A stretch of 33,711 bases of DNA. Origin: Pseudomonas nabeulensis. Lineage in GTDB: Bacteria; Pseudomonadota; Gammaproteobacteria; Pseudomonadales; Pseudomonadaceae. Below the pieces are notes generated by a model that had not been told where the DNA came from, made no database searches, and was given only the letters and a program-made list of their open reading frames with translations. Each line of letters opens with the position of its first letter. The first letter of the stretch is position 1. Of the stretch, positions 16,394 through 24,962 are shown one piece after another. The stretch covers positions 1-33,711 of the forward strand of contig NZ_QUZT01000071.1 of the NCBI RefSeq assembly GCF_004682045.1, given 5' to 3'. The position numbers were made by a program, and so were the translations under genes.

Positions 16394-17032
16394 TTAGCGG
16401 TTGGGTTGTGGGGTCAGGCGCAGGTAGGGCTTCACTGCACGGTAACCCTTCGGAAAGCGCTGCTTGATCTCTTCCTCATCCTTGAGCGACGGCACGATCA
16501 CCACTTCATCACCGTCCTGCCAGTTGGCGGGGGTGGCGACCTTGTGATTGTCGGTCAGCTGCAACGAGTCGATGACCCGCAGGATTTCGTGGAAGTTGCG
16601 GCCAGTGCTGGCCGGGTACGTGATGGTCAGGCGAATTTTTTTGTTCGGGTCGATCACGAACAACGAGCGCACGGTGAGGGTGTCACTGGCGTTCGGGTGA
16701 ATCAGGTCGTAGAGGTCCGACACTTTGCGGTCGGCATCGGCCAGGATCGGGAAGTTGACGATGGTGTTCTGGGTTTCGTTGATGTCTTCGATCCACTTGT
16801 GGTGCGAGTCCACCGGGTCGACCGACAGGGCGATGGCCTTGACGCCACGCTTGGCGAATTCGTCCTTGAGCTTGGCGGTGAAGCCCAGCTCCGTGGTGCA
16901 CACCGGGGTGAAGTCCGCCGGGTGGGAAAACAGCACACCCCAGCTATCGCCCAGCCATTCGTGGAAACGAATCTTGCCGGCGCTGGAATCCTGTTCGAAG
17001 TCGGGGGCGATATCGCCCAGTCTTAGGCTCAT
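16394..17032 (-). CDS. lsfA: 1-Cys peroxiredoxin LsfA
   Basis: Thiol peroxidase of the Prx6 group, 212 residues. The peroxidatic cysteine is Cys45 in ADFTPVCTTELG. No other cysteine is present, so it is a true 1-Cys enzyme. The long C-terminal dimerisation arm (ATPANWQDGDEVVIVPS, FPKGYRAVKPYLR) is typical of the group. LsfA is induced by sulfate starvation in P. putida and lies beside the ssu operon there too. Protection against peroxide made by flavin chemistry is a reasonable inference. AGGAG precedes the ATG. It has its own terminator. Confidence 0.93.
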   Translation of the reverse strand: MSLRLGDIAPDFEQDSSAGKIRFHEWLGDSWGVLFSHPADFTPVCTTELGFTAKLKDEFAKRGVKAIALSVDPVDSHHKWIEDINETQNTIVNFPILADADRKVSDLYDLIHPNASDTLTVRSLFVIDPNKKIRLTITYPASTGRNFHEILRVIDSLQLTDNHKVATPANWQDGDEVVIVPSLKDEEEIKQRFPKGYRAVKPYLRLTPQPNR

Positions 17033-17092
17033 GGTGTGGCTCCTGGTGAGTGCTTATGGAGCCCACTGTGCATGGAATCTTGATTATTTAAA

Positions 17093-17112
17093 AAGAATAA
17101 ATATCGATTTAT
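17093..17112. promoter_or_regulatory. AT-rich inverted repeat upstream of lsfA
   Basis: AAGAATAAA (17093-17101) overlaps an inverted repeat ATAAAT-ATCG-ATTTAT (17097-17112) about 65-80 bases before the lsfA start. It shares AAGAATAAA with the ssuE upstream region in the opposite orientation. Candidate activator or promoter element. The remaining stretch 17113-17267 shows no gene. Confidence 0.35.
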
Positions 17113-17267
17113 CTAGACGATATAGGAATATTAAAAATGTGTTCATTGGACGTGGAAACGGGCGAGGAGCACCATCCGCTTCAAGGTTCGAGAAGGCCTT
17201 GAGACGCTGTAAAAGAGGGGTTCAGGAAGGGCTTGCGGGGGTTTAGCCCGACTTGAAATGTAGTGCA

Positions 17268-17294
17268 CCTTGCCCGGCGTTGCGCCGGGCAAGG
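17268..17294. other. Strong hairpin at the 3' end of the porin gene
   Basis: CCTTGCCCGGCG (17268-17279) and CGCCGGGCAAGG (17283-17294) are perfect 12-bp arms with a 3-base loop, 10 bases beyond the porin stop. On the minus strand no T-run follows, so termination would be imperfect. The Ts lie on the plus-strand side. Confidence 0.75.
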
Positions 17295-17304
17295 TTTTAC
17301 AGGC

Positions 17305-18675
17305 TTACAACAGCGGGATCGAGTAGCTCACGATCAGGCGGTTTTCGTCCTGGGAACGGGTGTTCGCCAGGTCGGTACGCCACATTGCGTTTTTCCAGGC
17401 TACACCGAGGTTTTTCAGCGGGCCTTCCGGGATCACGTAGGCAACGGTGATGTCACGTTCCCACTCGGATTGACCGGTAGTTTCAGCACGACCGTTGTTG
17501 TTGGCGATAGTGTCGATGTCGCTGCCTTTCAGGTACACGACGCCAGCCGTCAGGCCAGGTACGCCAACTTTAGCGAAGTCGTAAGCGTAGCGAGCTTGCC
17601 AGGTACGCTCGCCGGCACGGGCGAACTTCTGGATTTGCATGTCGGTAGTGATGTAAGCCGACGAGCCGTCACCCTGGTTCAACCAAGGGAAGTCGCTGCT
17701 GCCATTGCTGACCTGGTAACCACCACCGAAAGTGTGGCCGCCAACGGTGTACAGGAACAGGCCGCTGTACAGGTTGTTGTCGACCTTGCCTTTACCGGCG
17801 TTGAAATTGTTGTAGTTACCGCTGGTGAAGTAAGCGGCGGTGTCGCCGTTACGACCATCGTCAGAGCTGTTGAAATAACGCAGGTCAGACTTCAAAACGC
17901 CCGGGCCGATTGCCCAGTTGTGGGTCAGACCCAGGAAGTGCTGCTTGTAGAAGTTTTCCAGATTGCCGTAGTAGTACTGGGCAGTCAGGTCTTTGGTCAG
18001 CTTGTAGTCACCACCGGCGTAGTAGAACTTGTTGCTGAACTTGCCAGCGTTGTAGTTCGAGCTGCCGTTGGCACCTGCGATGGACAGGTTTTCGTTGTTG
18101 CTGGAGTTACGACCCTTGGCTTTTTCGACCTGGCCGGCAACCAGGGTCAAGTCCTTGATGTCGTTGGTGGTGATCTGGCCACCTTGGAAGGTTTGCGGCA
18201 GCAGACGACCATCGTTGGTCACGATTACTGGCAGCTTAGGCTGCAGGGTGCCCAGTTTCAGCTCGGTTTGGGAGATCTTGACCTTGCCGGTCACGCCCAG
18301 GCTGGCGAAATCGTTGACAGCTTTGTTGCCGTCGCTTGGGAAGATGGTGCCGCCAGAAGCGGTGCCAGTGTAGTTGCCGTGGTCAGCGCGGCTCGAATCC
18401 AAACGCACGCCGTATAGGCCGATCGCGTCAACACCGAATTGAACGGTACCTTGGGTGTAACCCGAGATAAAACGCAGGTCGAAGCCTTGGCCCCACTCAG
18501 CGTTTTTGCTGCGAGTGTTGGACGTGGCGTTTGGGTGACCATCACGGTTATCAGTGTTGATGTAGAAGTTACGCAGACCCAGAGTGGCCTTGCTGTCTTC
18601 GATGAAACCGGCAGCGCCTGCTTGTTGGGCGATTGCGCCCAAAGCTACAGCCAAAGCCAAAGTGGACTTCTTCAT
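17305..18675 (-). CDS. OprD/OprE-family outer-membrane porin
   Basis: Outer-membrane channel precursor, 456 residues. The signal peptide MKKSTLALAVALGAIAQQAGA is followed by GFIEDSKATLGLRNFY, the typical start of mature OprD-family porins. The body alternates polar and aromatic residues as beta strands, with glycine/asparagine-rich loops. The C-terminal strand ends ENRLIVSYSIPLL. GAGGAG precedes the ATG. These are substrate-selective 18-stranded monomers. The position between lsfA and tauA, as I recall for OprE in P. putida, suggests uptake of sulfonates, but the substrate cannot be read from sequence. A hairpin follows the stop. Confidence 0.9.
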   Translation of the reverse strand: MKKSTLALAVALGAIAQQAGAAGFIEDSKATLGLRNFYINTDNRDGHPNATSNTRSKNAEWGQGFDLRFISGYTQGTVQFGVDAIGLYGVRLDSSRADHGNYTGTASGGTIFPSDGNKAVNDFASLGVTGKVKISQTELKLGTLQPKLPVIVTNDGRLLPQTFQGGQITTNDIKDLTLVAGQVEKAKGRNSSNNENLSIAGANGSSNYNAGKFSNKFYYAGGDYKLTKDLTAQYYYGNLENFYKQHFLGLTHNWAIGPGVLKSDLRYFNSSDDGRNGDTAAYFTSGNYNNFNAGKGKVDNNLYSGLFLYTVGGHTFGGGYQVSNGSSDFPWLNQGDGSSAYITTDMQIQKFARAGERTWQARYAYDFAKVGVPGLTAGVVYLKGSDIDTIANNNGRAETTGQSEWERDITVAYVIPEGPLKNLGVAWKNAMWRTDLANTRSQDENRLIVSYSIPLL

Positions 18676-19045
18676 GTACCGCTCCTCTCATTTCTAATTT
18701 TTGTATTTCTTTGGTCTCGGGTCTGACGCCCTCGATCCACAGATGCGCGATTAGCGCCAGATAGTGACTACCAAGTCAATCGTAACCTTGTGTGTCTACT
18801 ACCTTCGTCTAACCACAGTTGATTTGGTCCCTGCAGGGTAATGAGTTTTTCATACACCCAAAAAGAATTGTTTCATTCTTTTTCATACGATTTAGGCATA
18901 AGCGCATTCATGCTGCGGACAGGTCAGGGTAGACGAGCCGCCCCATAAGCTAATTCCTAAAGGGTATTTGTTAGCGCTTTTTTAGATCGATTAGGGTGGC
19001 CGGACAGTTTCATACGTCACCCACGATCAAAAAGGCGACGCCATC
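18676..19045. promoter_or_regulatory. Divergent porin-tauA intergenic region
   Basis: 370 bases without a gene, carrying promoters for the porin (leftward) and tauA (rightward). The most notable element is a 9-bp inverted repeat AAAAAGAAT / ATTCTTTTT with a 6-base spacer at 18860-18883, about 165-185 bases from either gene. No confident sigma-70 or sigma-54 boxes were assigned. Confidence 0.5.
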
Positions 19046-20032
19046 ATGGCCAAACGCACATCCTCCCGTCAATTTGTTACAGTTTTTGTGTCACTAATAC
19101 TTTCTTTTGGTGTCAAAGCGGCCGATTTGACCATCGGTTACCAAACCGGCATCGATCCCAGCAAAGTCCCACAAGCCGACGGCACTTATGAGAAGGCCAT
19201 TGGCGAAAAAATCGCCTGGCGCCGTTTCAACAGCGGCCCGGAAGTCGTCACTGCCATCGCCTCGGGGGATGTGCAAATCGGCAACCTCGGCTCCAGCCCC
19301 CTTGCCGCAGCGGCGTCACGCAACCTGCCAATCGTCGCGTTTATCGTATCGGCGCAGATCAACAGTTCTGAAGCCTTGGTGGTGCGCAACGCCAGCGGCA
19401 TCGACAAACCCGAAGACCTGGTGGGCAAGACCATCGCCACGCCGTTTGTCTCAACCTCTCATTACAGCCTGCTCGGTGCGTTGAAGCATTGGGGCCTGGA
19501 CACCAAGAAAGTCAAAGTGGTGAACCTGCAACCGGCCGAAATCGCGGCGGCGTGGAAACGTGGGGATATCGACGGCGCCTTCGTGTGGTCGCCCGCCCTT
19601 GGCGAAATTCGCAAGACCGGCAAAACCCTGACAGACGCGGCCCAAGTGGGTCAGTGGGGTGCACCCACGTTTGAAGTGTGGGTGGCGCGCAAGGATTTCG
19701 CAGAAAAACATCCTGACGTAGTGGCCAAGTTTGCCAAGGTCACGCTGGATTCGTTTGCTGACTATGCGGCGCATAAAGACAGTTGGACGGTGGATTCCGA
19801 GCCGGTGCAGAAAATCGCTAAATTGACAGGCTCCAACGCGGCAGATATTCCCGAATTGCTGGCCGGTACCACGTTCCCGGATGCCCCGGCGCAGCAGACC
19901 GATGCGCTGCTTAAAGGCGGCACGGCAAAGGCGATTGGGGAGACGGCGAAGTTTTTGAAGGAACAGGGGAAGGTTGAGGCGGTGCTGCCGGATTATTCGG
20001 CGTTCGTGACCGACAAATTTATCAAAGAATAA
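19046..20032 (+). CDS. tauA: Taurine ABC transporter binding protein TauA (orphan)
   Basis: Periplasmic taurine-binding protein, 328 residues. A hydrophobic signal segment (FVTVFVSLILSFGVKAAD) ends near residue 26, then LTIGYQTGIDPSKVPQADG follows. ASGDVQIGNLGSSPLAAAAS, PFVSTSHYSLLGALKHWG, IAAAWKRGDIDGAFVWSPA, VGQWGAPTFEVWV and FLKEQGKVEAV closely follow E. coli TauA. AAAGGCG lies before the ATG. The gene is intact, but the ATPase, permease and dioxygenase genes (tauBCD) that normally follow are absent. A REP pair begins 8 bases after the stop and the next gene is argA on the other strand. It might use another importer's SsuBC or a distant TauBC. Confidence 0.92.
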   Translation: MAKRTSSRQFVTVFVSLILSFGVKAADLTIGYQTGIDPSKVPQADGTYEKAIGEKIAWRRFNSGPEVVTAIASGDVQIGNLGSSPLAAAASRNLPIVAFIVSAQINSSEALVVRNASGIDKPEDLVGKTIATPFVSTSHYSLLGALKHWGLDTKKVKVVNLQPAEIAAAWKRGDIDGAFVWSPALGEIRKTGKTLTDAAQVGQWGAPTFEVWVARKDFAEKHPDVVAKFAKVTLDSFADYAAHKDSWTVDSEPVQKIAKLTGSNAADIPELLAGTTFPDAPAQQTDALLKGGTAKAIGETAKFLKEQGKVEAVLPDYSAFVTDKFIKE

Positions 20033-20040
20033 ATGCTTTC

Positions 20041-20136
20041 AAATGTGGGAGGGGGCTTGCCCCCGATGAGGGAGTGTCAGCCAACTAATCAGTGACTGAT
20101 ACACCGCCATCGGGGGCAAGCCCCCTCCCACATTTG
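20041..20136. repeat. Facing REP pair between tauA and argA
   Basis: AAATGTGGGAGGGGGCTTGC at the left and its reverse at the right end flank a middle with AGTGTCAG / CTGATACACC arms. It lies between convergent tauA and argA, where tauB would be expected. Confidence 0.92.
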
Positions 20137-20161
20137 ATCTGCATTGGCTGCATGAGTGGGT

Positions 20162-21463
20162 TTACAGCGCCTTTTCGAAGATCTTCGAGTTTCGCTGATA
20201 GTTGTACAGCGACGCCCGCGCCGACGGCAGGCGATCCACGCTGCTCGGCACAAAGCCGCGCTCACGGAACCAGTGGGCGGTACGCGTGGTGAGCACGAAC
20301 AAGGTCTTCAACCCCTGCGCCCGTGCACGGGTCTCGATACGTTCCAGCAGTTCATCACCGCGCCCGCCATGGCGGTACTCGGGGTTCACCGCCAGGCACG
20401 CCAGCTCGCCCGCGTCCGAATCCGCAATCTGATACAGCGCCGCACAGGCGATGATCATGCCTTCGCGCTCCACCACGCTGAACTGCTCGATCTCACGCTC
20501 CAGCACTTCCCGCGAACGGCGTACCAGAATGCCCTGCTCTTCCAACGGGCTGATCAGGTCCAGCAAGCCGCCCACATCTTCAATCGCCGCTTCGCGCACC
20601 AGCTCGAATTGCTCCTGGGCCACCAGCGTACCGCCGCCGTCCCGGGTGAACAGTTCGGTGAGCAAGGCGCCGTCTTCGGCATAGCTGACGATATGGCTGC
20701 GCCCTACTCCGCCACGGCAGGCTTCGGCGGCGGCATCGAGCAGTTCGGCCTGGTAATTGGTTTTACCCAGGCGTTGCAGGTGCGCCGGCACTTGTTGAGG
20801 ACGCAGTTCGCGCACCAGGCGGCCGTTTTCATCGATCAGGCCCATATCGGCGCCGAACAGCAGCAACTTGTCGGCGCCCAGGTCGATGGCGGCGCGGGTG
20901 GCGACGTCTTCACAGGCCAGGTTGAAGATTTCGCCGGTCGGTGAGTAACCCAAAGGCGACAACAGCACGATGGAGCGCTCGTCCAGCAGGCGGTTGATGC
21001 CCTTGCGGTCGACCCGGCGCACTTCGCCGGTGTGGTGGTAATCCACCCCTTCAAGCACGCCAATCGGCCGCGCGGTCACCAGGTTGCCGCTGGCCACCCG
21101 CAGGCGCGAGCCCTGCATCGGCGATGAGGCCATGTCCATGGACAGGCGCGCTTCGATGGCGATACGCAGGTGGCCGACTGCGTCGATCACACATTCAAGG
21201 GTCGCCGCATCGGTGATGCGCAAGCCTTCGTGATAAGCCGGGATCAGCCCGCGCGCTTCAAGGCGCGTTTCGATCTGCGGGCGCGAACCGTGCACCAGCA
21301 CCAGCCGCACGCCCAGGCTGTGGAGCAGCACCAGGTCGTGGACGATATTGCCGAAGTTGGGATGTTCCACACCGTCGCCGGGCAGCATGACGACGAAGGT
21401 GCAGTCCCGGTGAGCGTTGATGTAAGGGGAAGCGTGACGAAGCCAATTAACGTATTCGGGCAT
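20162..21463 (-). CDS. argA: N-acetylglutamate synthase ArgA
   Basis: Acetylates glutamate with acetyl-CoA, the first step of arginine biosynthesis, 433 residues. The N-terminal amino-acid-kinase fold covers about 1-285 (LVLVHGSRPQIETRL, LLSPLGYSPTGEIFNL, ADKLLLFGAD), and a GNAT acetyltransferase domain about 290-433 (AVNPEYRHGGRGDELLERIE is the acetyl-CoA pyrophosphate loop, then TTRTAHWFRERGF). This two-domain form is the classical ArgA, normally inhibited by arginine. The start has only a weak CAGGTG upstream. argE lies 135 bases upstream on the same strand. Confidence 0.96.
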   Translation of the reverse strand: MPEYVNWLRHASPYINAHRDCTFVVMLPGDGVEHPNFGNIVHDLVLLHSLGVRLVLVHGSRPQIETRLEARGLIPAYHEGLRITDAATLECVIDAVGHLRIAIEARLSMDMASSPMQGSRLRVASGNLVTARPIGVLEGVDYHHTGEVRRVDRKGINRLLDERSIVLLSPLGYSPTGEIFNLACEDVATRAAIDLGADKLLLFGADMGLIDENGRLVRELRPQQVPAHLQRLGKTNYQAELLDAAAEACRGGVGRSHIVSYAEDGALLTELFTRDGGGTLVAQEQFELVREAAIEDVGGLLDLISPLEEQGILVRRSREVLEREIEQFSVVEREGMIIACAALYQIADSDAGELACLAVNPEYRHGGRGDELLERIETRARAQGLKTLFVLTTRTAHWFRERGFVPSSVDRLPSARASLYNYQRNSKIFEKAL

Positions 21464-21598
21464 AACACCTGGGCCTGTAATAAAAAGCAGCCGAAAAAGG
21501 ATGAATCGCGGAAACGCACAGCGGGCTGATGGTTATCGTCGGAACAGGCTTGGCGACACGCTTGCTCTCCTTCTATGTACGAATAGGCAGGGGTTAAT

Positions 21599-22747
21599 TT
21601 ATGCAGGTTTCAGGCAGTAGTGTTCGATCAGTTCCCGCAATAGACGCACTGTAGGCGTCAAGCGTGACATTTCGAGGTACTCGCCCGGCTGGTGGGCGCA
21701 GGCGATGTCGCCGGGGCCCAGCACCAGGGTTTCACAACCAAGGCGCTGAAGATAAGGCGCTTCGGTGCCGAACGCTACTGCTTCGGCACGATGACCGGTC
21801 AATCGTTCCGCAACTCGCACCAATTCGGCGTCTTCGGGCTGTTCGAACGGCGGCACTTCGGGGAACAGCGGCGCATAGTCGATCTTGACCTGATGTCGTT
21901 CGGCCAAGGGTACGAGTTTCTGGCGAATGGCGTCGCGCAGTACCTGGGGATCCATGCCTGGCAGGGGCCGCAGATCGAACTCCAGGGAACACTGGCCGCA
22001 GATGCGGTTGGGGTTGTCGCCGCCATGGATGCAACCGAAGTTCAGGGTCGGCTGTGGCACGCTGAATTGCGGATTGCGGTACTCGCGCTGCCAGGCCAGG
22101 CGCAGGCCGCGCAGTTCACCGATGGCGTCGTGCATGGCTTCGAGGGCGCTGTGGCCCAGGCTGGGGTCCGACGAATGGCCGCTTTGGCCGAGGATATCGA
22201 TGCGCTCCATCATCACGCCTTTGTGCAGGCGGATCGGCTTGAGGCCCGTGGGCTCGCCGATCACCGCTGCACGGCCCAGCGGTCGCCCGGCCTCGGCCAG
22301 CGCACGGGCGCCGGCCATGGAGCTTTCTTCATCGCAGGTGGCCAGGATCAGCAGCGGTTGCTTGAACGGCTGGTCCAGCAGCGGCAGCACGGCTTCGATG
22401 GCCAGGGCGAAAAAGCCCTTCATGTCGCAGCTGCCCAAGCCTACCCAGCGGCCGTCGACTTCCGTCAGCTTGAGCGGATCGGTCTTCCACAGTGCCGCGT
22501 CATACGGAACGGTATCACTATGGCCGGCCAGCACCAGCCCGCCAGGGCCACTGCCGAAACTCGCCAGCAGGTTGAACTTGCCGGGGCTGACTTGCTGAAT
22601 ATCGATGGCAAACCCCAAGTCCCCCAGCCAGCCGGCGAGCAAATCGATCACCGGGCGGTTGGTCTGGTCGAGAGACGCTTGGGTGCAACTGACCGACGGC
22701 GCGGCAATCAGTGCGGCGAACTGCTCTTTCATGGTCGGTAACGGCAT
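21599..22747 (-). CDS. argE: Acetylornithine deacetylase ArgE
   Basis: Zinc-dependent M20 hydrolase, 382 residues, releasing ornithine from N-acetylornithine. Metal-site signatures are LAGHSDTVPYD, LGSCDMKGFFALA and the catalytic ATCDEESSMAG. FRPL-like dimerisation-domain text (FDLRPLPGMDP) follows. The start is taken at ATG 22747 (MPLPTMKEQFA) with GAGGG upstream. A frame reaching 22864 would run into the promoter region of the divergent triphosphatase gene. Pseudomonads usually make ornithine through the ArgJ transacetylase cycle, so the need for ArgE is partial. A related acylase activity cannot be excluded. Confidence 0.93.
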   Translation of the reverse strand: MPLPTMKEQFAALIAAPSVSCTQASLDQTNRPVIDLLAGWLGDLGFAIDIQQVSPGKFNLLASFGSGPGGLVLAGHSDTVPYDAALWKTDPLKLTEVDGRWVGLGSCDMKGFFALAIEAVLPLLDQPFKQPLLILATCDEESSMAGARALAEAGRPLGRAAVIGEPTGLKPIRLHKGVMMERIDILGQSGHSSDPSLGHSALEAMHDAIGELRGLRLAWQREYRNPQFSVPQPTLNFGCIHGGDNPNRICGQCSLEFDLRPLPGMDPQVLRDAIRQKLVPLAERHQVKIDYAPLFPEVPPFEQPEDAELVRVAERLTGHRAEAVAFGTEAPYLQRLGCETLVLGPGDIACAHQPGEYLEMSRLTPTVRLLRELIEHYCLKPA

Positions 22748-22905
22748 GCGCGGTCCCTCAACTTCCCGGATGAGCCCCACTATAGAGCCATCTGCATAAC
22801 ACAATAAACCGTTGCGGCACGTTGCCGGGCTCAGTCCTGTACACTGCACGGCCTTGGCAGCCACACTTTTCCCCGGCTGCGCTCCCGATCCTGGATTTTC
22901 CGGCC

Positions 22906-24273
22906 ATGCAGAAAGAAACCGAAATCAAGCTCCGCGTCAGCCGCGAAACACTCGCCGCGCTGCGTGAGCACCCGTTACTGAAAAAACGCAACAAAAGTGG
23001 CTGGGAACGTCGTGAGTTGATGAACCAGTATTTCGATACCCCCGAGCGCGATCTGGCCCAGGCCAAAGTCGCCCTGCGCCTGCGCAAGGACGGTGACGCC
23101 ATCATCCAGACCCTCAAGACCCGCGGCCAAAGCATCGCCGGCTTGTCGGAACGCAACGAGTACAACTGGGACCTGCCCAAAGCCAAGCTCGACGTGAAGA
23201 AACTCGACGGCGAATGCTGGCCCGAGCAACTGGCCGAGCTGGACAAAAAGACCCTCAAGCCGATCTTCACCACCGACTTCGTGCGTGAGCGCGCCGAAAT
23301 CGCCTGGGGTCGCGGCAAGGCCAAGGTCGTTATCGAAGCCGCCCTGGACCTGGGCCACGTCGTGGTCGGCAAGCAGAAAGAAGAAATCTGCGAGCTGGAA
23401 CTGGAACTGCGCGAAGGCGAACCGGCTGCCCTGCTGGAACTGGCCGCCGAACTGGCCGCGACCCTGGCGCTGATGCCGTGCGATATCAGCAAGGCCGAGC
23501 GTGGCTACCGCCTGTACGACGCCAGCAGCTACTCCCTGAGCCTGCCGGCGCCGCAGATCCATGCAGAAATGCCGCTGGACGACGCCTTCGCCGCGATCAT
23601 GTGGCACCTGCTCGGCAGCAGCCAGCGCCTGGCCGAGCAATACCGCTTCAATGGCCACTGGCGCCTGCTGCAAGACTGGGTCGACAACCTCGGCGAACTG
23701 CGCGCCCTGGTCGGCAGCCTCGGCCAGGCCGCACCGCGTCAATCCACCAGCGAACTGCGCAGCGCCCTCGATGCCCTGCTGGAAGACTGGCGCCCACTGG
23801 TACAAGCCGGTGACGACGACGAAGACATCCGCAAAGCCGCGCCAGAACAATTCGCCGAAGAACTCGAAGACGTACGCTGGGGCCTGTTCTCACTAAATGC
23901 TTCGCGCTGGCTGCTGGCCCGCACCTGGACCGCCAATCGCAACGTGCGTGGCGACCGCCAGGGCGCTGCGCAAATCACCAACTGGCTGCCGCGCCTGCTG
24001 GCTGAAGATGCCGTCGCCCTGCAACTGCCGCGCTACCAGCAGCAACCGGAAGACCTGGCGGAGCAACTGCCGCGTATCGAACGCATCCAGGCGTGGCTGC
24101 ACCATGCGCGTCACGTGGTGGAAATTCCGGAGCTGGACCGTTTGTACGGTGAGTTGAACAAGCTGGCGCAACTGGCCAACCAGCCGATCACCGATGAGTC
24201 GCTGGATGCGCGGATGCATCAGGCGATTGCGGTGTATCAGAATCGGGCCTGGAAGACTTTGCTGCGTCTGTAA
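22906..24273 (+). CDS. CYTH-CHAD inorganic triphosphatase (YgiF-like)
   Basis: Two-domain protein of 455 residues. The N-terminal CYTH tunnel domain (about 1-205) opens with the ExExK signature ETEIK at residues 4-8 and has alternating basic/acidic strands (VALRLRKDGDAIIQTLKTRG, ELELELREGEPAALLELAAEL). The C-terminal CHAD domain (about 220-455) is helical. E. coli YgiF with the same layout hydrolyses inorganic triphosphate, and CHAD domains bind polyphosphate, so a role in polyphosphate metabolism is likely. ATG 22906 was chosen because the ExExK motif sits at the N-terminus. It is divergent from argE across 158 bases. Confidence 0.92.
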   Translation: MQKETEIKLRVSRETLAALREHPLLKKRNKSGWERRELMNQYFDTPERDLAQAKVALRLRKDGDAIIQTLKTRGQSIAGLSERNEYNWDLPKAKLDVKKLDGECWPEQLAELDKKTLKPIFTTDFVRERAEIAWGRGKAKVVIEAALDLGHVVVGKQKEEICELELELREGEPAALLELAAELAATLALMPCDISKAERGYRLYDASSYSLSLPAPQIHAEMPLDDAFAAIMWHLLGSSQRLAEQYRFNGHWRLLQDWVDNLGELRALVGSLGQAAPRQSTSELRSALDALLEDWRPLVQAGDDDEDIRKAAPEQFAEELEDVRWGLFSLNASRWLLARTWTANRNVRGDRQGAAQITNWLPRLLAEDAVALQLPRYQQQPEDLAEQLPRIERIQAWLHHARHVVEIPELDRLYGELNKLAQLANQPITDESLDARMHQAIAVYQNRAWKTLLRL

Positions 24274-24278
24274 GACCG

Positions 24279-24353
24279 CCATCGGGGGCAAGCCCCCTCC
24301 CACATTTTGACCGCGCCGCCTATCTAATGTGGGAGGGGGCTTGCCCCCGATGA
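24279..24353. repeat. Back-to-back REP pair between convergent genes
   Basis: ATCGGGGGCAAGCCCCCTCC and the reverse GTGGGAGGGGGCTTGCCCCC surround a 30-base middle. It lies between the triphosphatase gene stop and the end of the Lrp gene. Confidence 0.92.
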
Positions 24354-24364
24354 GGCCGCCACTG

Positions 24365-24835
24365 TCAACGCAAAACCGGCAGGCTGGTAGTGGACTTGAT
24401 CTCAGAAAGCGCCACGATCGAATTCACTTCCTGAATCCCCGGCACCATCGACAACTTCTCAAAGAAAAACCGCTCGTACGCCTCGATATCCGCCGTCACG
24501 ATGCGCAGCAGAAAATCCACCGCCCCCATCAACACATAACACTCCAACACCTCCGGAAACTCGCGAATCGCCTCGGTGAATTCGGTGAAGTTGGACCGGC
24601 CATGGGCGTTGAGTTTGACCTCGGCAAAGATCTGCGTGTTCAGGCCGATTTTCTTGCGATCCAGCAGCGTTACCTGGCCGCGAATCACCCCCTCCTCCTT
24701 GAGCCGTTGAATCCGCCGCCAGCACGGCGACTGCGACAGGCCGACCTGTTCGGCGATTTGCGCGCTAGACAAAGAAGCGTCCTCTTGCAGCAGCGCCAGA
24801 ATGCGGCGGTCGTAGGCGTCCAACTCACTGTGCAT
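24365..24835 (-). CDS. Lrp/AsnC-family transcriptional regulator
   Basis: 156-residue feast/famine regulator. The N-terminal helix-turn-helix is at about 5-60 (LDAYDRRILALLQEDASLSS, then QIAEQVGLSQSPCWRRIQRLKEEGVI) and the C-terminal RAM (ACT-like) amino-acid-sensing domain at about 70-150 (VLECYVLMGAVDFLLRIV, FEKLSMVPGIQEVNSIVAL). It is divergent from a small ACT-like protein, and Lrp-family regulators often control a divergent neighbour. The effector is unknown; it is close to the leucine/aromatic-type regulators rather than the short AsnC. Confidence 0.93.
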   Translation of the reverse strand: MHSELDAYDRRILALLQEDASLSSAQIAEQVGLSQSPCWRRIQRLKEEGVIRGQVTLLDRKKIGLNTQIFAEVKLNAHGRSNFTEFTEAIREFPEVLECYVLMGAVDFLLRIVTADIEAYERFFFEKLSMVPGIQEVNSIVALSEIKSTTSLPVLR

Positions 24836-24962
24836 AAAAATACCTTTGAATAGGTGAATGCTGGATTGTTCTATTCATCCAAGCGCGATTAATGCCCATC
24901 TTAGATAAGAAATCTCCGGTCGCGAATGTAAAAATTTCTCCCATTGAATCTGGAGAATTCCC

